Shown: positions 43,553 to 52,660 of the stretch, in pieces | Layout of the letters: every line of letters starts with the position of its first letter | Position numbering within the stretch: position 1 is the first letter of the stretch | Assembly (NCBI GenBank): GCA_910574895.1 | Contig: CAJTDQ010000004.1 | Span: 1-64,000 of the forward strand | Length of the DNA: 64,000 bases | DNA from: Eubacteriaceae bacterium | GTDB lineage: Bacteria > Bacillota > Clostridia > Lachnospirales > Lachnospiraceae | Reading direction: 5' to 3' | Made by a program: the position numbers and the translations under genes | The notes under the pieces: model-generated | Told to the model about the DNA's origin: nothing | What the model saw: the letters and a program-made list of their open reading frames with translations, nothing else | Database searches by the model: none

Positions 43553-45450
43553 TTATAAAAGATATACAACTTACAAACTTTGGAAAATTTCATCATAAGG
43601 ATATGCCGTTGGAGCCGGGGCTCAATATTATTTATGGAGAAAATGAGGCCGGAAAGACCACGATACATACATTTATCAGAGGTATGCTCTTTGGGATAGA
43701 GAAACAGAGGGGAAAAGCCAGCGGAAAGGATTTGTACAGTAAATATGAACCTTGGGAAGATCCATCTAACTATCAGGGCATGATGCGGATTGAAAATGAA
43801 GGTATTACATATAGAATTGAAAGAAACTTTAATCGACAGAATAAAACTTTTAAAGTGATTAATGAAGATGCGGGGATAGAACTTTCTTCCAGTGAGATTG
43901 ACCGTCTGTTCATGGGGTTAGATGAAAGCTGTTATTATAATACGATTAGTATCAGTCAATTGGGAAGTGTTACAGATAAGGAGTTGGAAGTTATATTAAA
44001 AAACTATGCTGCGAATCTGGGAACCACGAAGTCTATGGAAATTGATATTAAAGCAGCTTTTGCCGATTTGGACAGTCAGAAGAAAAAGATTATACAGGAG
44101 AATAAGATTGGCGAAGAGGAAATTATAGAAAAAACTCTGAAGAATGTGAAAGAACAATTGGAGGTATCAGAGAGAGAACAGCATAACATAATTGCGTCTG
44201 TAGAACAAAAGAAAGAGGCTGCGTATAAACTGGTCGACAGAAAAAAGGAACTTTCTACGTTGGATAAAAAACGTTTGGAGGAACTGGCAAAGCATAATGA
44301 GCGTAAAGACAAACTGTATCAGGATGTAATGAGTTATACTGCGGAAGTTGAAAAAAATACAGCCACATTAGACAAGATAAAAGAACATAAGGCAGAGCTG
44401 GAAAAGCAGTTGTTAGAAAAGGGTGTAGACAGCAGCGAAACAATGGAAGCGTTATCAGATAAAGTGATTCATCGCAGCAGCATGCCAATTACATTTATTA
44501 TTTTAGCACTCGCATTCATTGGGGCAGCAGTTGGATTTACTGTAGGTAATATTGAGTTTCTGGCTTTAAAAGAGTACTGGATTCGTCCGGCGGTATGCCT
44601 GGGAGTCGCTGCAATGTTTTTGTTTTTTGCAATTATTCGTTATGGTTTCAATCAAAGACGTAAAATGAAAAAACTGGAGGCTTTGAAAGAGTTGAGACTG
44701 GTATTGGATAAACTTGAAGCAGCAAAGCATGAAGAGTTATATATGAAACGCCAGTTAGATAGCAAAAAGGAAGCGTTAGATAATACACAGCAACAGATTT
44801 TACAGGAAGAAGAGAAGGAAGTTACTGCACAGGATTATAGTCAGGATATTCAGGAAATTGAAGAAAAAGAGAGAGAATTGAATGATTCTATATCTAAAGC
44901 AAGATGGGCTCTGGAGCAGAAGAAAGAAAATGATATTCAGACAGAAAAACGTCTTGACGAACTCAAGGAGCGGCTCAATAATATTAAAAATGCAAAGATT
45001 GAGATTGATGCCATAGAAGAGGCAAAGAAAAATATCGAAGAAATTGCTAACGAGATACGAAATAGTTTTGGTAAGAAATTAAATGAGAGAGCCTCCTATT
45101 ATATGGCACAGATAACAAATGGCAAGTATGACAAACTGACGATTGATGAAAGATTGAACATCTCCGTAAACAGCAGGAAAGCATTGATAATGGCTTCAAG
45201 ACTGAGTAAGGGAACAATAGAGCAGATTTATATGGCACTGAGGCTTGCAGCAGCAGACATTATTTTTGAAAAAGATAAGAAACCGATTTTGTTAGATGAT
45301 GCTTTTGTTATGTATGATAACAAGCGTATGGGTAATACATTGAAATTTATGTCGGAGAATATGGATCAGGTGATTTTGTTCTCCTGCCATACAAGAGAAA
45401 AAGTTATGGCAGATAAATTGGGATTGAAGCATAATTTCATAAAACTGTAA
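43549..45450 (+). CDS. SbcC/Rad50-like ATPase with internal membrane helices (YhaN type)
   Basis: 633 residues, far shorter than SbcC (about 1000). Walker A GENEAGKTT (about 30-38), coiled coil about 190-300, two adjacent hydrophobic helices (about 313-360: ITFIILALAFIGAAVGFTV and AVCLGVAAMFLFFAII), a second coiled coil, then signature LSKGTIEQIYMALRLA and Walker B PILLDDAFVMYD. The hydrophobic pair sits where SbcC has the zinc hook. This fits the YhaN subgroup and implies a membrane-tethered nuclease complex. Overlaps the nuclease gene by 4 bp. Confidence 0.88.
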   Translation: MIIKDIQLTNFGKFHHKDMPLEPGLNIIYGENEAGKTTIHTFIRGMLFGIEKQRGKASGKDLYSKYEPWEDPSNYQGMMRIENEGITYRIERNFNRQNKTFKVINEDAGIELSSSEIDRLFMGLDESCYYNTISISQLGSVTDKELEVILKNYAANLGTTKSMEIDIKAAFADLDSQKKKIIQENKIGEEEIIEKTLKNVKEQLEVSEREQHNIIASVEQKKEAAYKLVDRKKELSTLDKKRLEELAKHNERKDKLYQDVMSYTAEVEKNTATLDKIKEHKAELEKQLLEKGVDSSETMEALSDKVIHRSSMPITFIILALAFIGAAVGFTVGNIEFLALKEYWIRPAVCLGVAAMFLFFAIIRYGFNQRRKMKKLEALKELRLVLDKLEAAKHEELYMKRQLDSKKEALDNTQQQILQEEEKEVTAQDYSQDIQEIEEKERELNDSISKARWALEQKKENDIQTEKRLDELKERLNNIKNAKIEIDAIEEAKKNIEEIANEIRNSFGKKLNERASYYMAQITNGKYDKLTIDERLNISVNSRKALIMASRLSKGTIEQIYMALRLAAADIIFEKDKKPILLDDAFVMYDNKRMGNTLKFMSENMDQVILFSCHTREKVMADKLGLKHNFIKL

Positions 45451-45471
45451 AAAAAAAATATAAATAAGAAT

Positions 45472-45518
45472 CATAGATAGAGAATTAAGCAAATTCTATA
45501 TTTATGGTTTTTATTTTT
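45472..45518 (+). terminator. Possible terminator after the SbcC-like gene
   Basis: An imperfect stem around AGAATT (45481-45486) and AATTCT (45492-45497), followed by T-rich sequence. Weak stem, moderate confidence. Confidence 0.45.
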
Positions 45519-45557
45519 ATATAATACGCAAATAAAATCGTTTTGATATAGAAAATA

Positions 45558-45646
45558 TTGACAAATGTATACCAATAGTTATTTCCGCCCTAGAAATATT
45601 AAAGTTACAATGAAAAAAACGGTGATTACAAAAGGAGGAAATAACT
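45558..45646 (+). promoter_or_regulatory. Leader of the RHS gene
   Basis: TTGACA at 45558-45563, but no good -10 at 17 bp; the -10 may be weak or activator-dependent. A strong AAAGGAGGAAATAACT site precedes the ATG at 45647. Confidence 0.35.
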
Positions 45647-48600
45647 ATGAAAAAACAGAAGCATTATGTACGAAAGATTAAAAGAAAAGTGTTATCGTTA
45701 CTACTAATCGTGGCATTAGTGACAACAGGAATAAATCTGAATATGATGTCACAATTCATTTATGCAGCACAGGAGAGAGCAAAGGAAAGCAAAAGAATAG
45801 AAGAAAAAGTAACAGTTGTAAAGGAATTGGTAGATGAACGGACGGAAAATTCCAATACATATTTATTAAGTAATGGGTCAAAAAAACTAGAGATATATGG
45901 AGAAAATGTAAGGTATGAAAATGAAGGGGAACTGATAGATTATGACAGCAGCCTAACAACGCTAAGCAATATTGATAGGAAAGAGTTAAAAAACATAAGA
46001 AAAGAACATCAGAATGCTTATGTAAAAGTCAATAAACAAGGAGACTCAAAGCAGTATTTTCCAGAAGAAATAAGAAATGATACCCCAGTCATTTTAAAGA
46101 AAGAGGGGGACACAATATCTTTCTGTCCAGAGTTGGGTAAAGATGAAAAAGTAGCAATGGATGAAACGGAAGAAAATAAGCTGACATATACAACAGAAGA
46201 CAGACGGGTAGAGTACATCTATACTTCTTTAAACAATGGTGTGAAAGAAGATATCGTAATAAATGAAGAAACAGAAAATAATAGATTTTCGTTTCAGCTG
46301 GATTTGAATGGATTAGAACCTGCATATGATAAAACGACTGGAAGAATATATCTGCTTGAGGAAAAAAACGTTAAGGCGTATATTGAAGCACCGAATATTA
46401 TAGATGCAAGCGGAAATATATTGTATAAAGAAGTTAAATATGAACTGATGAAAGAAGATAATGGTTATAGATTGGAAGTAATTGTAGATAAAAATTATCT
46501 GAAAGAAGCAGAATATCCTATAACTGTAGATCCAAGTGTTGTGTGGAAACTTGGAAAAATGAAAACAGCTTTAGTAAACAGCATGCAGTATATTGCTAAT
46601 TCTAATCTTCATGGTGACATTTTTTCAATAGAGAATAAATGTAATACAAGACCGCCGTATGAAGGAAGTGAACAGAGAGCTTATATATATTTTGAATTGG
46701 ATGCCCCATATTTTGAAACGAGTCATAGGAATATAAATCAGGCTTATGTAGAACAGGCTCATCTATGTTTTAGAGAAAATGACACTTCATTTATGCCGGC
46801 TACTGTAGAAGTAAGAAATCCGGAAGAAAAGTGGAATGATACCACAATTACATGGAATAATCAGCCCTCAATGAGTGAAAAAGTGTGGGGAGAAGTGAAA
46901 TGTACCGGAGTAAATAAGACAATGCAGGCAATAGACATAACAGAATGGGCACAGGGGATTGTAAGTGGAAGTATCGAAAATACGGGGCTTGTATTGACGG
47001 CAAAAGAAGAAGGAACAGGAGTTAGAATATATGGAAATACGGATGAGTATGGAGAAACAGTATTAGACAAATATTGGACAAGTTATGGAATGTCATTAGA
47101 TATTACTTATTCTGAATTACAGGGATATGATGGAACTGTATCTATGGAAGCGGAGTATAATGATGAGGAAAAAACAATTGAAGTAAAACTATCAGAGTCA
47201 GAGGATGATACGGGTTCAAATGATAATATCAGAGGGATAAAACTATTTAAAAGGGAAGCAAAAGAGAAGTGTTTTTCCTATATTACAACAGATACTACAG
47301 TTTCCAATACATTGTCGTTACCGGTAAAAGATATCGAGGATACAGTAGATTTAAGATTATGTGTGTCCTATGCAGATGGAACGGCAAAAGTGACAAATAT
47401 TGTTTCTTTTGGCAGGATGGCAGAGACGTCAAAGGATGAGAATGGAAATGATGTGACAACAGTTACTTATGAGCAGACAACGATAGATACTGATGGAGAT
47501 GGGCTGGAAGATGGCTATGAAATCTGGGATTTAAAGACGTTGTGGAATAAGGTCACAGGTGTAGATGAAGAAGGCAACAAGATATATGATTTAGATACTG
47601 ACAAGGATGGATTTCCGGATTCCTATGAGGTATTTACTTTAGGGACAGACCCGGCGGTGGCGAATGAGGAAGGAAAAGACAGTGATGGGGACGGCTGGAC
47701 AGACATAAAGGAATATCAGGAAGGAACAGATCCATATCTGAAAGATTCAGACTTTGACGGAACAAATGATAACGGAGACAAAAATCCGAGAAAGACATCA
47801 GGCCATACTAATCCGGCAAAAGCGGCAGCAGCAAAGGTACATAAGGGTTTATTTGACAGAGAGTATTCCGAGACGGAAGACGGAGTAACTACCACATACA
47901 TTACAAATATTTACCGTGGAAATATCAGACAGATTGAAATGGATTATGGAAGCACAACATTAAATAAAACAATGAAATATTTCTATGACGAGAAAGGGAA
48001 CAATACCGCAATCATAGAAGAATATGACAAAGCGTATGACCCAAATGGTGAACAGACTATCTGCATTACATATACTTATGATGCAGACAGAAACGTAACG
48101 TTTATCTGTGACCAGTCTACAAAGTATACCATGACTTATGAGAATGGAGAAATGTCAGAACTGAAAGTAGGTAATGACAAACTGATCCAGTATGGGAAAA
48201 GAGTTGTGGAAAACCATGCGGGAACAGAGGGAGATACATCAGGTATTCAAGATGGAGGTGTTATTGACAAAAAAGAAAATGTTACATCATATGGTAATAA
48301 CCAGAGTATAAAAACTGTCACAACAACATTTAAGAGAGCGGAAGGAAACCTGACCGAAGTGGCAGCAGAAGATAAGATATATTATAATGCAAGCGAAAAC
48401 GCAAGTTATGTAATCGAATACAATAATGAAGGGAAGATTTTAAAACTGACAGACAGCACAGGAAGTTCTGGAGAAGTTGTGTATACATATACTTATCAGG
48501 ATAATGTGGCAAAAGTAGTAAGAAGTGATGGATTTACAAAGGAAGTTACAACATCAGAAAATGAAGACGGAAGTGTGACAACAACAAAAACAGAATATAC

Positions 48601-50401
48601 ATTTAAAAATTTGAAAAGCAGCAACACCACATATATATCGGTTTACAAAACAGACAATTCAGATGAAAGTAAAAGTGTTGCGTCAAACACGCTGTTTAAT
48701 AATGATAAATTTACCACAGAAACATCAAATGAGGGAAAGAATGCCATATCGACCCTTTATTCGGATAGTTATAACAAAAATATATTAAAGATGACGGAAA
48801 AAGAGGTGTCGAATACAAAGACAACCTTTGATGTGGATATTTATGCGGAAGACAAGGCGTTTGAATATACTTATGATCTGGCAGGAAATATTACAAATAT
48901 CAAAGAGAGCGGACAGACACTTTATGAGTATACATATGATGCCCATGGAAGACTTACCGGTCAAAAAGATTTTAGTACAAATGAGTGTCATGAGTATATT
49001 TACAATACAACAGGAAATATCCATGCGGACTGGAAGTACCCGCTGGATGGAAATGGAAATAAAATATCTGTACAGGGAAGTGTAAAGTATTCTGAATATG
49101 AAAATATACAGTGGCCTGATCAGGTGACATCTTATAATGGAAACAGTATTTCCTACGATGGTATTGGAAATCCGTTGGAATACTGGAACGGAATGGAGTT
49201 CGAGTGGACGTCAGGAAGACAACTGGAGAAGATTGTTCTGGACAATGGTTTGGAAGTAAGATATAAATATAATAAAGATGGTCTTAGGACGCATAAGGAA
49301 ACGGAAAAGATATCCACGGATTATGAGTGGGATGAGAACAGACTGATAAGAGAGACGGTTACGTATAAGGCTACGGGAAAGAAGTATGATGTGTGGTATT
49401 TCTTTGATGCTAACAATCAGGTGGCAGGTTTCGAGTATTCGGAAATATCCGGTATGGATAACAGTCTTAAGAAAACGAGGGTGTACTATGAGAAGAACCT
49501 GCAGGGTGATGTGATTGGACTGCTTGATTCGAGAGGAGCGGAGATTGCAAGGTATTCGTATGATGCATGGGGAAATGTTACCGGTAAGATGTGTTATGAA
49601 GGATATGAGACGCCGTATAATCTGAACCATATCACTTACAGGGGATATTACCGTGATGATGAGAGTGGATTTTATTATCTGCAGAGCAGGTATTATGATG
49701 CGGGGATTGGCAGATTTTTAAATGCGGATGATGTGGAATATTTAGACAGTGGTAATATAGTAGCAAAAAGTAATTTATACTGTTATTGTAGTAGTAATCC
49801 GATTAAATATACTGATGAACATGGCAATTGTGTTGCTGGGGCAATATTGGTATATTTAGGAGTGAAAACATATGCGAAATACAAAAAATTATATAGAAAA
49901 AGTACATCTATCAATAAAATAATGTCATCAAAATATCCTCATACAAGATTTTTTAAATCAAAAGTAAAAAAATTAATTAGAATGGTAACGGGAGAATGCT
50001 TGAGTTCACATTGCAGTGTAGAGGCGGTTTCGTGTGCATATGTAGCAATGAATCGCATAAATAAGTATAGGTGGAAAAGATGGACATTGAATGAAATTTT
50101 GACACCTAAAGAATTTTATGGAATAAAAAATCCACAGGGGACAAAAATGAAAAAATATTTGGACGATGGAAAAGGGGTTGGGGCATATGAGAAGAAATAT
50201 TTTGATGAAATAATAAAATATGTGGTTAAAGCCTACTTAAATGAAATTAGAGATCCAACAAATGGTGCAGTTTATTTTGCCGATAGAGCTCAATCTTATT
50301 CAGGAAAAGAAGTAAAAATAACTAGAAAGCATGATATTTGTAAATTTAGGAATGATGGTGTACATCGTATACAACATAAGTTTTTTATGTATAAAAAATA
50401 A
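45647..50401 (+). CDS. RHS-repeat secreted protein with DNRLRE region and SleB/CwlJ-like C-terminal domain
   Basis: 1584 residues. N-terminal signal (KVLSLLLIVALVTTGINL). A DNRLRE-type beta domain lies about 300-490 (AHLCFREND, WNDTTITWNNQPS). Asp-rich calcium-type repeats lie about 610-715 (DTDGDGLEDGYE, DTDKDGFPDSYE, DSDGDGWTDIKE). RHS/YD repeats follow about 760-1390, with the core end RGYYRDDESGFYYLQSRYYDA and GRFLNADD. After NPIKYTDEHGN the last 190 residues differ in composition: TGECLSSHCSVEAVSC, VAMNRI, EILTPKEFYGI and DPTNGAVYFAD match the SleB/CwlJ cell-wall hydrolase pattern, with the Glu of TGE as candidate catalytic residue. Probably a polymorphic toxin acting on peptidoglycan; a wall-remodelling role is the alternative. 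Confidence 0.85.
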   Translation: MKKQKHYVRKIKRKVLSLLLIVALVTTGINLNMMSQFIYAAQERAKESKRIEEKVTVVKELVDERTENSNTYLLSNGSKKLEIYGENVRYENEGELIDYDSSLTTLSNIDRKELKNIRKEHQNAYVKVNKQGDSKQYFPEEIRNDTPVILKKEGDTISFCPELGKDEKVAMDETEENKLTYTTEDRRVEYIYTSLNNGVKEDIVINEETENNRFSFQLDLNGLEPAYDKTTGRIYLLEEKNVKAYIEAPNIIDASGNILYKEVKYELMKEDNGYRLEVIVDKNYLKEAEYPITVDPSVVWKLGKMKTALVNSMQYIANSNLHGDIFSIENKCNTRPPYEGSEQRAYIYFELDAPYFETSHRNINQAYVEQAHLCFRENDTSFMPATVEVRNPEEKWNDTTITWNNQPSMSEKVWGEVKCTGVNKTMQAIDITEWAQGIVSGSIENTGLVLTAKEEGTGVRIYGNTDEYGETVLDKYWTSYGMSLDITYSELQGYDGTVSMEAEYNDEEKTIEVKLSESEDDTGSNDNIRGIKLFKREAKEKCFSYITTDTTVSNTLSLPVKDIEDTVDLRLCVSYADGTAKVTNIVSFGRMAETSKDENGNDVTTVTYEQTTIDTDGDGLEDGYEIWDLKTLWNKVTGVDEEGNKIYDLDTDKDGFPDSYEVFTLGTDPAVANEEGKDSDGDGWTDIKEYQEGTDPYLKDSDFDGTNDNGDKNPRKTSGHTNPAKAAAAKVHKGLFDREYSETEDGVTTTYITNIYRGNIRQIEMDYGSTTLNKTMKYFYDEKGNNTAIIEEYDKAYDPNGEQTICITYTYDADRNVTFICDQSTKYTMTYENGEMSELKVGNDKLIQYGKRVVENHAGTEGDTSGIQDGGVIDKKENVTSYGNNQSIKTVTTTFKRAEGNLTEVAAEDKIYYNASENASYVIEYNNEGKILKLTDSTGSSGEVVYTYTYQDNVAKVVRSDGFTKEVTTSENEDGSVTTTKTEYTFKNLKSSNTTYISVYKTDNSDESKSVASNTLFNNDKFTTETSNEGKNAISTLYSDSYNKNILKMTEKEVSNTKTTFDVDIYAEDKAFEYTYDLAGNITNIKESGQTLYEYTYDAHGRLTGQKDFSTNECHEYIYNTTGNIHADWKYPLDGNGNKISVQGSVKYSEYENIQWPDQVTSYNGNSISYDGIGNPLEYWNGMEFEWTSGRQLEKIVLDNGLEVRYKYNKDGLRTHKETEKISTDYEWDENRLIRETVTYKATGKKYDVWYFFDANNQVAGFEYSEISGMDNSLKKTRVYYEKNLQGDVIGLLDSRGAEIARYSYDAWGNVTGKMCYEGYETPYNLNHITYRGYYRDDESGFYYLQSRYYDAGIGRFLNADDVEYLDSGNIVAKSNLYCYCSSNPIKYTDEHGNCVAGAILVYLGVKTYAKYKKLYRKSTSINKIMSSKYPHTRFFKSKVKKLIRMVTGECLSSHCSVEAVSCAYVAMNRINKYRWKRWTLNEILTPKEFYGIKNPQGTKMKKYLDDGKGVGAYEKKYFDEIIKYVVKAYLNEIRDPTNGAVYFADRAQSYSGKEVKITRKHDICKFRNDGVHRIQHKFFMYKK

Positions 50402-50438
50402 AATTCAATCAGAGTTGAAGGATGGAAAGGAGAATATT

Positions 50439-51113
50439 ATGAAAAAAATGATACTAGTATTATTTATGGTTTTTCTATGTTGTGGATGTGGTAATGTGAG
50501 TGATGAAACTCAATTATATATGACATCAGTTAAAGAAGAAAATATAGTAGAATCAATAAGTAATACAATTCAATGGAAAGATATTCAGAAGATGACAAAT
50601 AAAGATAGAATTATACAGAATGCTGATTATATATTTGTATATGATATTACAGATTATACAGATAAAAATATTAAATATAAGTATCAATATTTTATTTATA
50701 ATAATGGAGGAACGGCATTAATAGATAAAGGAATTCAAGGAGCTAATGGATATGTATTTGAAAAAATATCAGATAAAATAATTCGAGGGAAAAAGAGTTT
50801 AGGAAGTAATGTATGGGAGAGTATTTATTATAATCAAAAAACAGGACAGAAATCAGTGAAATATCAAACGCCAATTATAGAGGTATATGATTATGTTGGA
50901 TATCTTGTAGATAAAAATAGCATTACATACTTAAAAGTTGAGAATATGTTTAATAAAAAGAAAGGATGTTTCTACAAATTGGGCAAAGGTAATTTTATTC
51001 CGGGTATATTATCAGCAACGTACAAAGATGGTGTGATTAGTATAAAAAATGGAGATGGAGGAAAAGAGATTAATATAAAAATAGAAAATCTTATACCAAG
51101 AGGAAAGGAGTAA
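50439..51113 (+). CDS. Putative lipoprotein, candidate immunity partner of the RHS protein
   Basis: 224 residues from the ATG at 50439 (RBS GGAAAGGAG), 37 bp after the RHS gene. N-terminus MKKMILVLFMVFLCCGCGN reads as a lipoprotein signal with Cys17 the likely lipidated residue; the lipobox is not perfect (CCG before Cys17). The mature part is beta-rich (YKYQYFIYNNGGTALIDKG, KSVKYQTPIIEVYDYVGYLV) with no recognised family. Very AT-rich, like the adjoining toxin tip. Immunity is inferred from position. An outward-facing anchored protein is where protection against a wall hydrolase would be needed. Confidence 0.65.
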   Translation: MKKMILVLFMVFLCCGCGNVSDETQLYMTSVKEENIVESISNTIQWKDIQKMTNKDRIIQNADYIFVYDITDYTDKNIKYKYQYFIYNNGGTALIDKGIQGANGYVFEKISDKIIRGKKSLGSNVWESIYYNQKTGQKSVKYQTPIIEVYDYVGYLVDKNSITYLKVENMFNKKKGCFYKLGKGNFIPGILSATYKDGVISIKNGDGGKEINIKIENLIPRGKE

Positions 51114-51244
51114 GACTAAATTAAAGCAAGTTAAAATTTTATAGATGAATAAAAAGGACGAAATAATAAAGTTAATGGAAATGTAAAATAAAAATCTTTA
51201 TTCATCAGAAATTGTTTCATAGATTAATAAATTCTCAGGGAAAA

Positions 51245-51379
51245 ATGAGAAAGAATGATCAAAGTAAAATAGTAACTCAAATAGAAAAAACGAGCAAAGA
51301 GAATGTTTTCAAGATTATTGAAGGCATAAAATGGAGCAATAGCCAACAAGTATACATTTGTATAGAAGAAGGCTATTGA
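51245..51379 (+). CDS. Possible small ORF or gene remnant
   Basis: 44 codons starting MRKNDQSKIVTQ. Its KENVFKIIEGIKW stretch resembles KEENIVESISNTIQW in the preceding lipoprotein, so it may be the N-terminal fragment of a second immunity-like gene. No signal peptide; RBS weak (CAGGGAAAA). Could equally be chance. Confidence 0.25.
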   Translation: MRKNDQSKIVTQIEKTSKENVFKIIEGIKWSNSQQVYICIEEGY

Positions 51380-51390
51380 AAAATCATAAC

Positions 51391-51446
51391 AAAAGAGGTT
51401 ATCGTTTTAATGATTTTTATTCATTAAAGTGGATAGCCTCTTTTTT
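51391..51446. terminator. Strong stem-loop terminator between RHS locus and prs
   Basis: AAAAGAGG pairs with CCTCTTTT, ATC with GAT, and inner TTTAATGA with TCATTAAA; a run of six T ends it. A-rich on the other strand, so it can also serve prs. Confidence 0.85.
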
Positions 51447-51461
51447 GAAATTTAAGATATA

Positions 51462-52631
51462 TTATCTATTTTTATATTTTTCTACACGTTTCTGAATCTT
51501 ATCATACGGATCCAATAAATCGCTGATAGAAGAATCGTGATTTAATCTGTCGATAAATAATGCTGTGTATTTTGCTACATCTACATTAATGTACCATTCT
51601 CTGGAGAGAAGTTCCGGTGTCTGATAAATGCAGTTTGTAGTCATAACCCGATAAATAAGTCCCTCTTTGTATGCCTGATCAAACTTATCCAGACCATTTG
51701 TGAAAAGACCGAAAGTTGAAGCGACAAACACTCTGTTTGCTTTGCGCTTTTTCAACTGTTTTGCAACGTCTAACATACTGTCACCGGATGAAATCATATC
51801 ATCAATAATTAACACATCCTTACCCTCTACAGATTCGCCTAAGTATTCATGTGCAACAATCGGATTTCTACCATCGACAATCTGAGTATAATCGCGACGT
51901 TTATAGAACATACCCATGTTAATGCCAAGTACATTTGCAAAATATACAACTCTGCCCATGGCACCTTCGTCAGGACTGATAACCATAAGATGGTCATCGT
52001 CAATAATAAGGTCATCTACATTTCTTAAAAGATTTTTTATGTACTGGTATGTCGGCATAATGGATTCAAAGCCACTAATAGGAATCGCATTGTTTACGCG
52101 AGGGTCATGAGCGTCAAAAGTCAAAATATTGTCAACACCCATATTTACTAATTCCTGAAGCATTACTGCACAGTCCATTGATTCTCTGGAACTACGTCTA
52201 TGCTGTCTGCTTTCGTATAAGAACGGCATAATAACGGTAATTTTTCTGGCTTTTCCGGCTGCAGCGGCAATTACTCTCTTGATATCTGCATAATGATCGT
52301 CAGGAGACATATGGTTCTTCTGACCGCAAACTGTGTATTCAATACTGTAGTTTGTCACATCATCAATAATGTAAAGGTCTGTTCCACGTACTGTATCTCT
52401 CAAAGTACATTTCGCTTCACCAGTTCCAAAACGTGGTGTGCTTACATCCAAGAGATAGGAGTCTTTAACATATCCTTTGAAAGTAATAGGTGATTCTTTT
52501 GCTTCAATTCTTTCGCTTCTCCAGTCAGAAATATATGCGTCCACAGTTTCGCCCAAAGCCTTGCTTCCTGATAAAGCAACGATAGCAAGTGGTCCAACAG
52601 GAATTGATTCAATGAATTTTTCGATAGCCAT
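51462..52631 (-). CDS. prs: Ribose-phosphate pyrophosphokinase (PRPP synthase)
   Basis: 389 residues, longer than the usual 315, with extensions at the N-terminus (about 45 residues) and inside. Core motifs: ITVIMPFLYESRQHRRS, DAHDPRV with the metal-binding DxH, and PRPP loop VLIIDDMISSGDSML. The enzyme makes PRPP from ribose 5-phosphate and ATP for nucleotide, His and Trp synthesis. This long form is seen in Lachnospiraceae beside dnaC/dnaD genes. Last gene of the minus-strand dnaD-dnaI-prs group. Confidence 0.9.
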   Translation of the reverse strand: MAIEKFIESIPVGPLAIVALSGSKALGETVDAYISDWRSERIEAKESPITFKGYVKDSYLLDVSTPRFGTGEAKCTLRDTVRGTDLYIIDDVTNYSIEYTVCGQKNHMSPDDHYADIKRVIAAAAGKARKITVIMPFLYESRQHRRSSRESMDCAVMLQELVNMGVDNILTFDAHDPRVNNAIPISGFESIMPTYQYIKNLLRNVDDLIIDDDHLMVISPDEGAMGRVVYFANVLGINMGMFYKRRDYTQIVDGRNPIVAHEYLGESVEGKDVLIIDDMISSGDSMLDVAKQLKKRKANRVFVASTFGLFTNGLDKFDQAYKEGLIYRVMTTNCIYQTPELLSREWYINVDVAKYTALFIDRLNHDSSISDLLDPYDKIQKRVEKYKNR

Positions 52632-52660
52632 TTGTGTTTTCCTCCATGTGTAAAAAAGTG

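Larger units (their letters stand above)
51114..51461. other. Intergenic region after the RHS locus
   Basis: 348 bp, very AT-rich. Apart from the doubtful small ORF and the terminator nothing is recognised. Short open stretches with starts (for example ATG at 51145) end quickly, the look of decayed sequence. Confidence 0.4.

Noticed and set aside
45647-50401. Prophage or mobile element carrying the RHS gene
   Set aside because: No integrase, transposase, attachment repeats or phage genes flank it.
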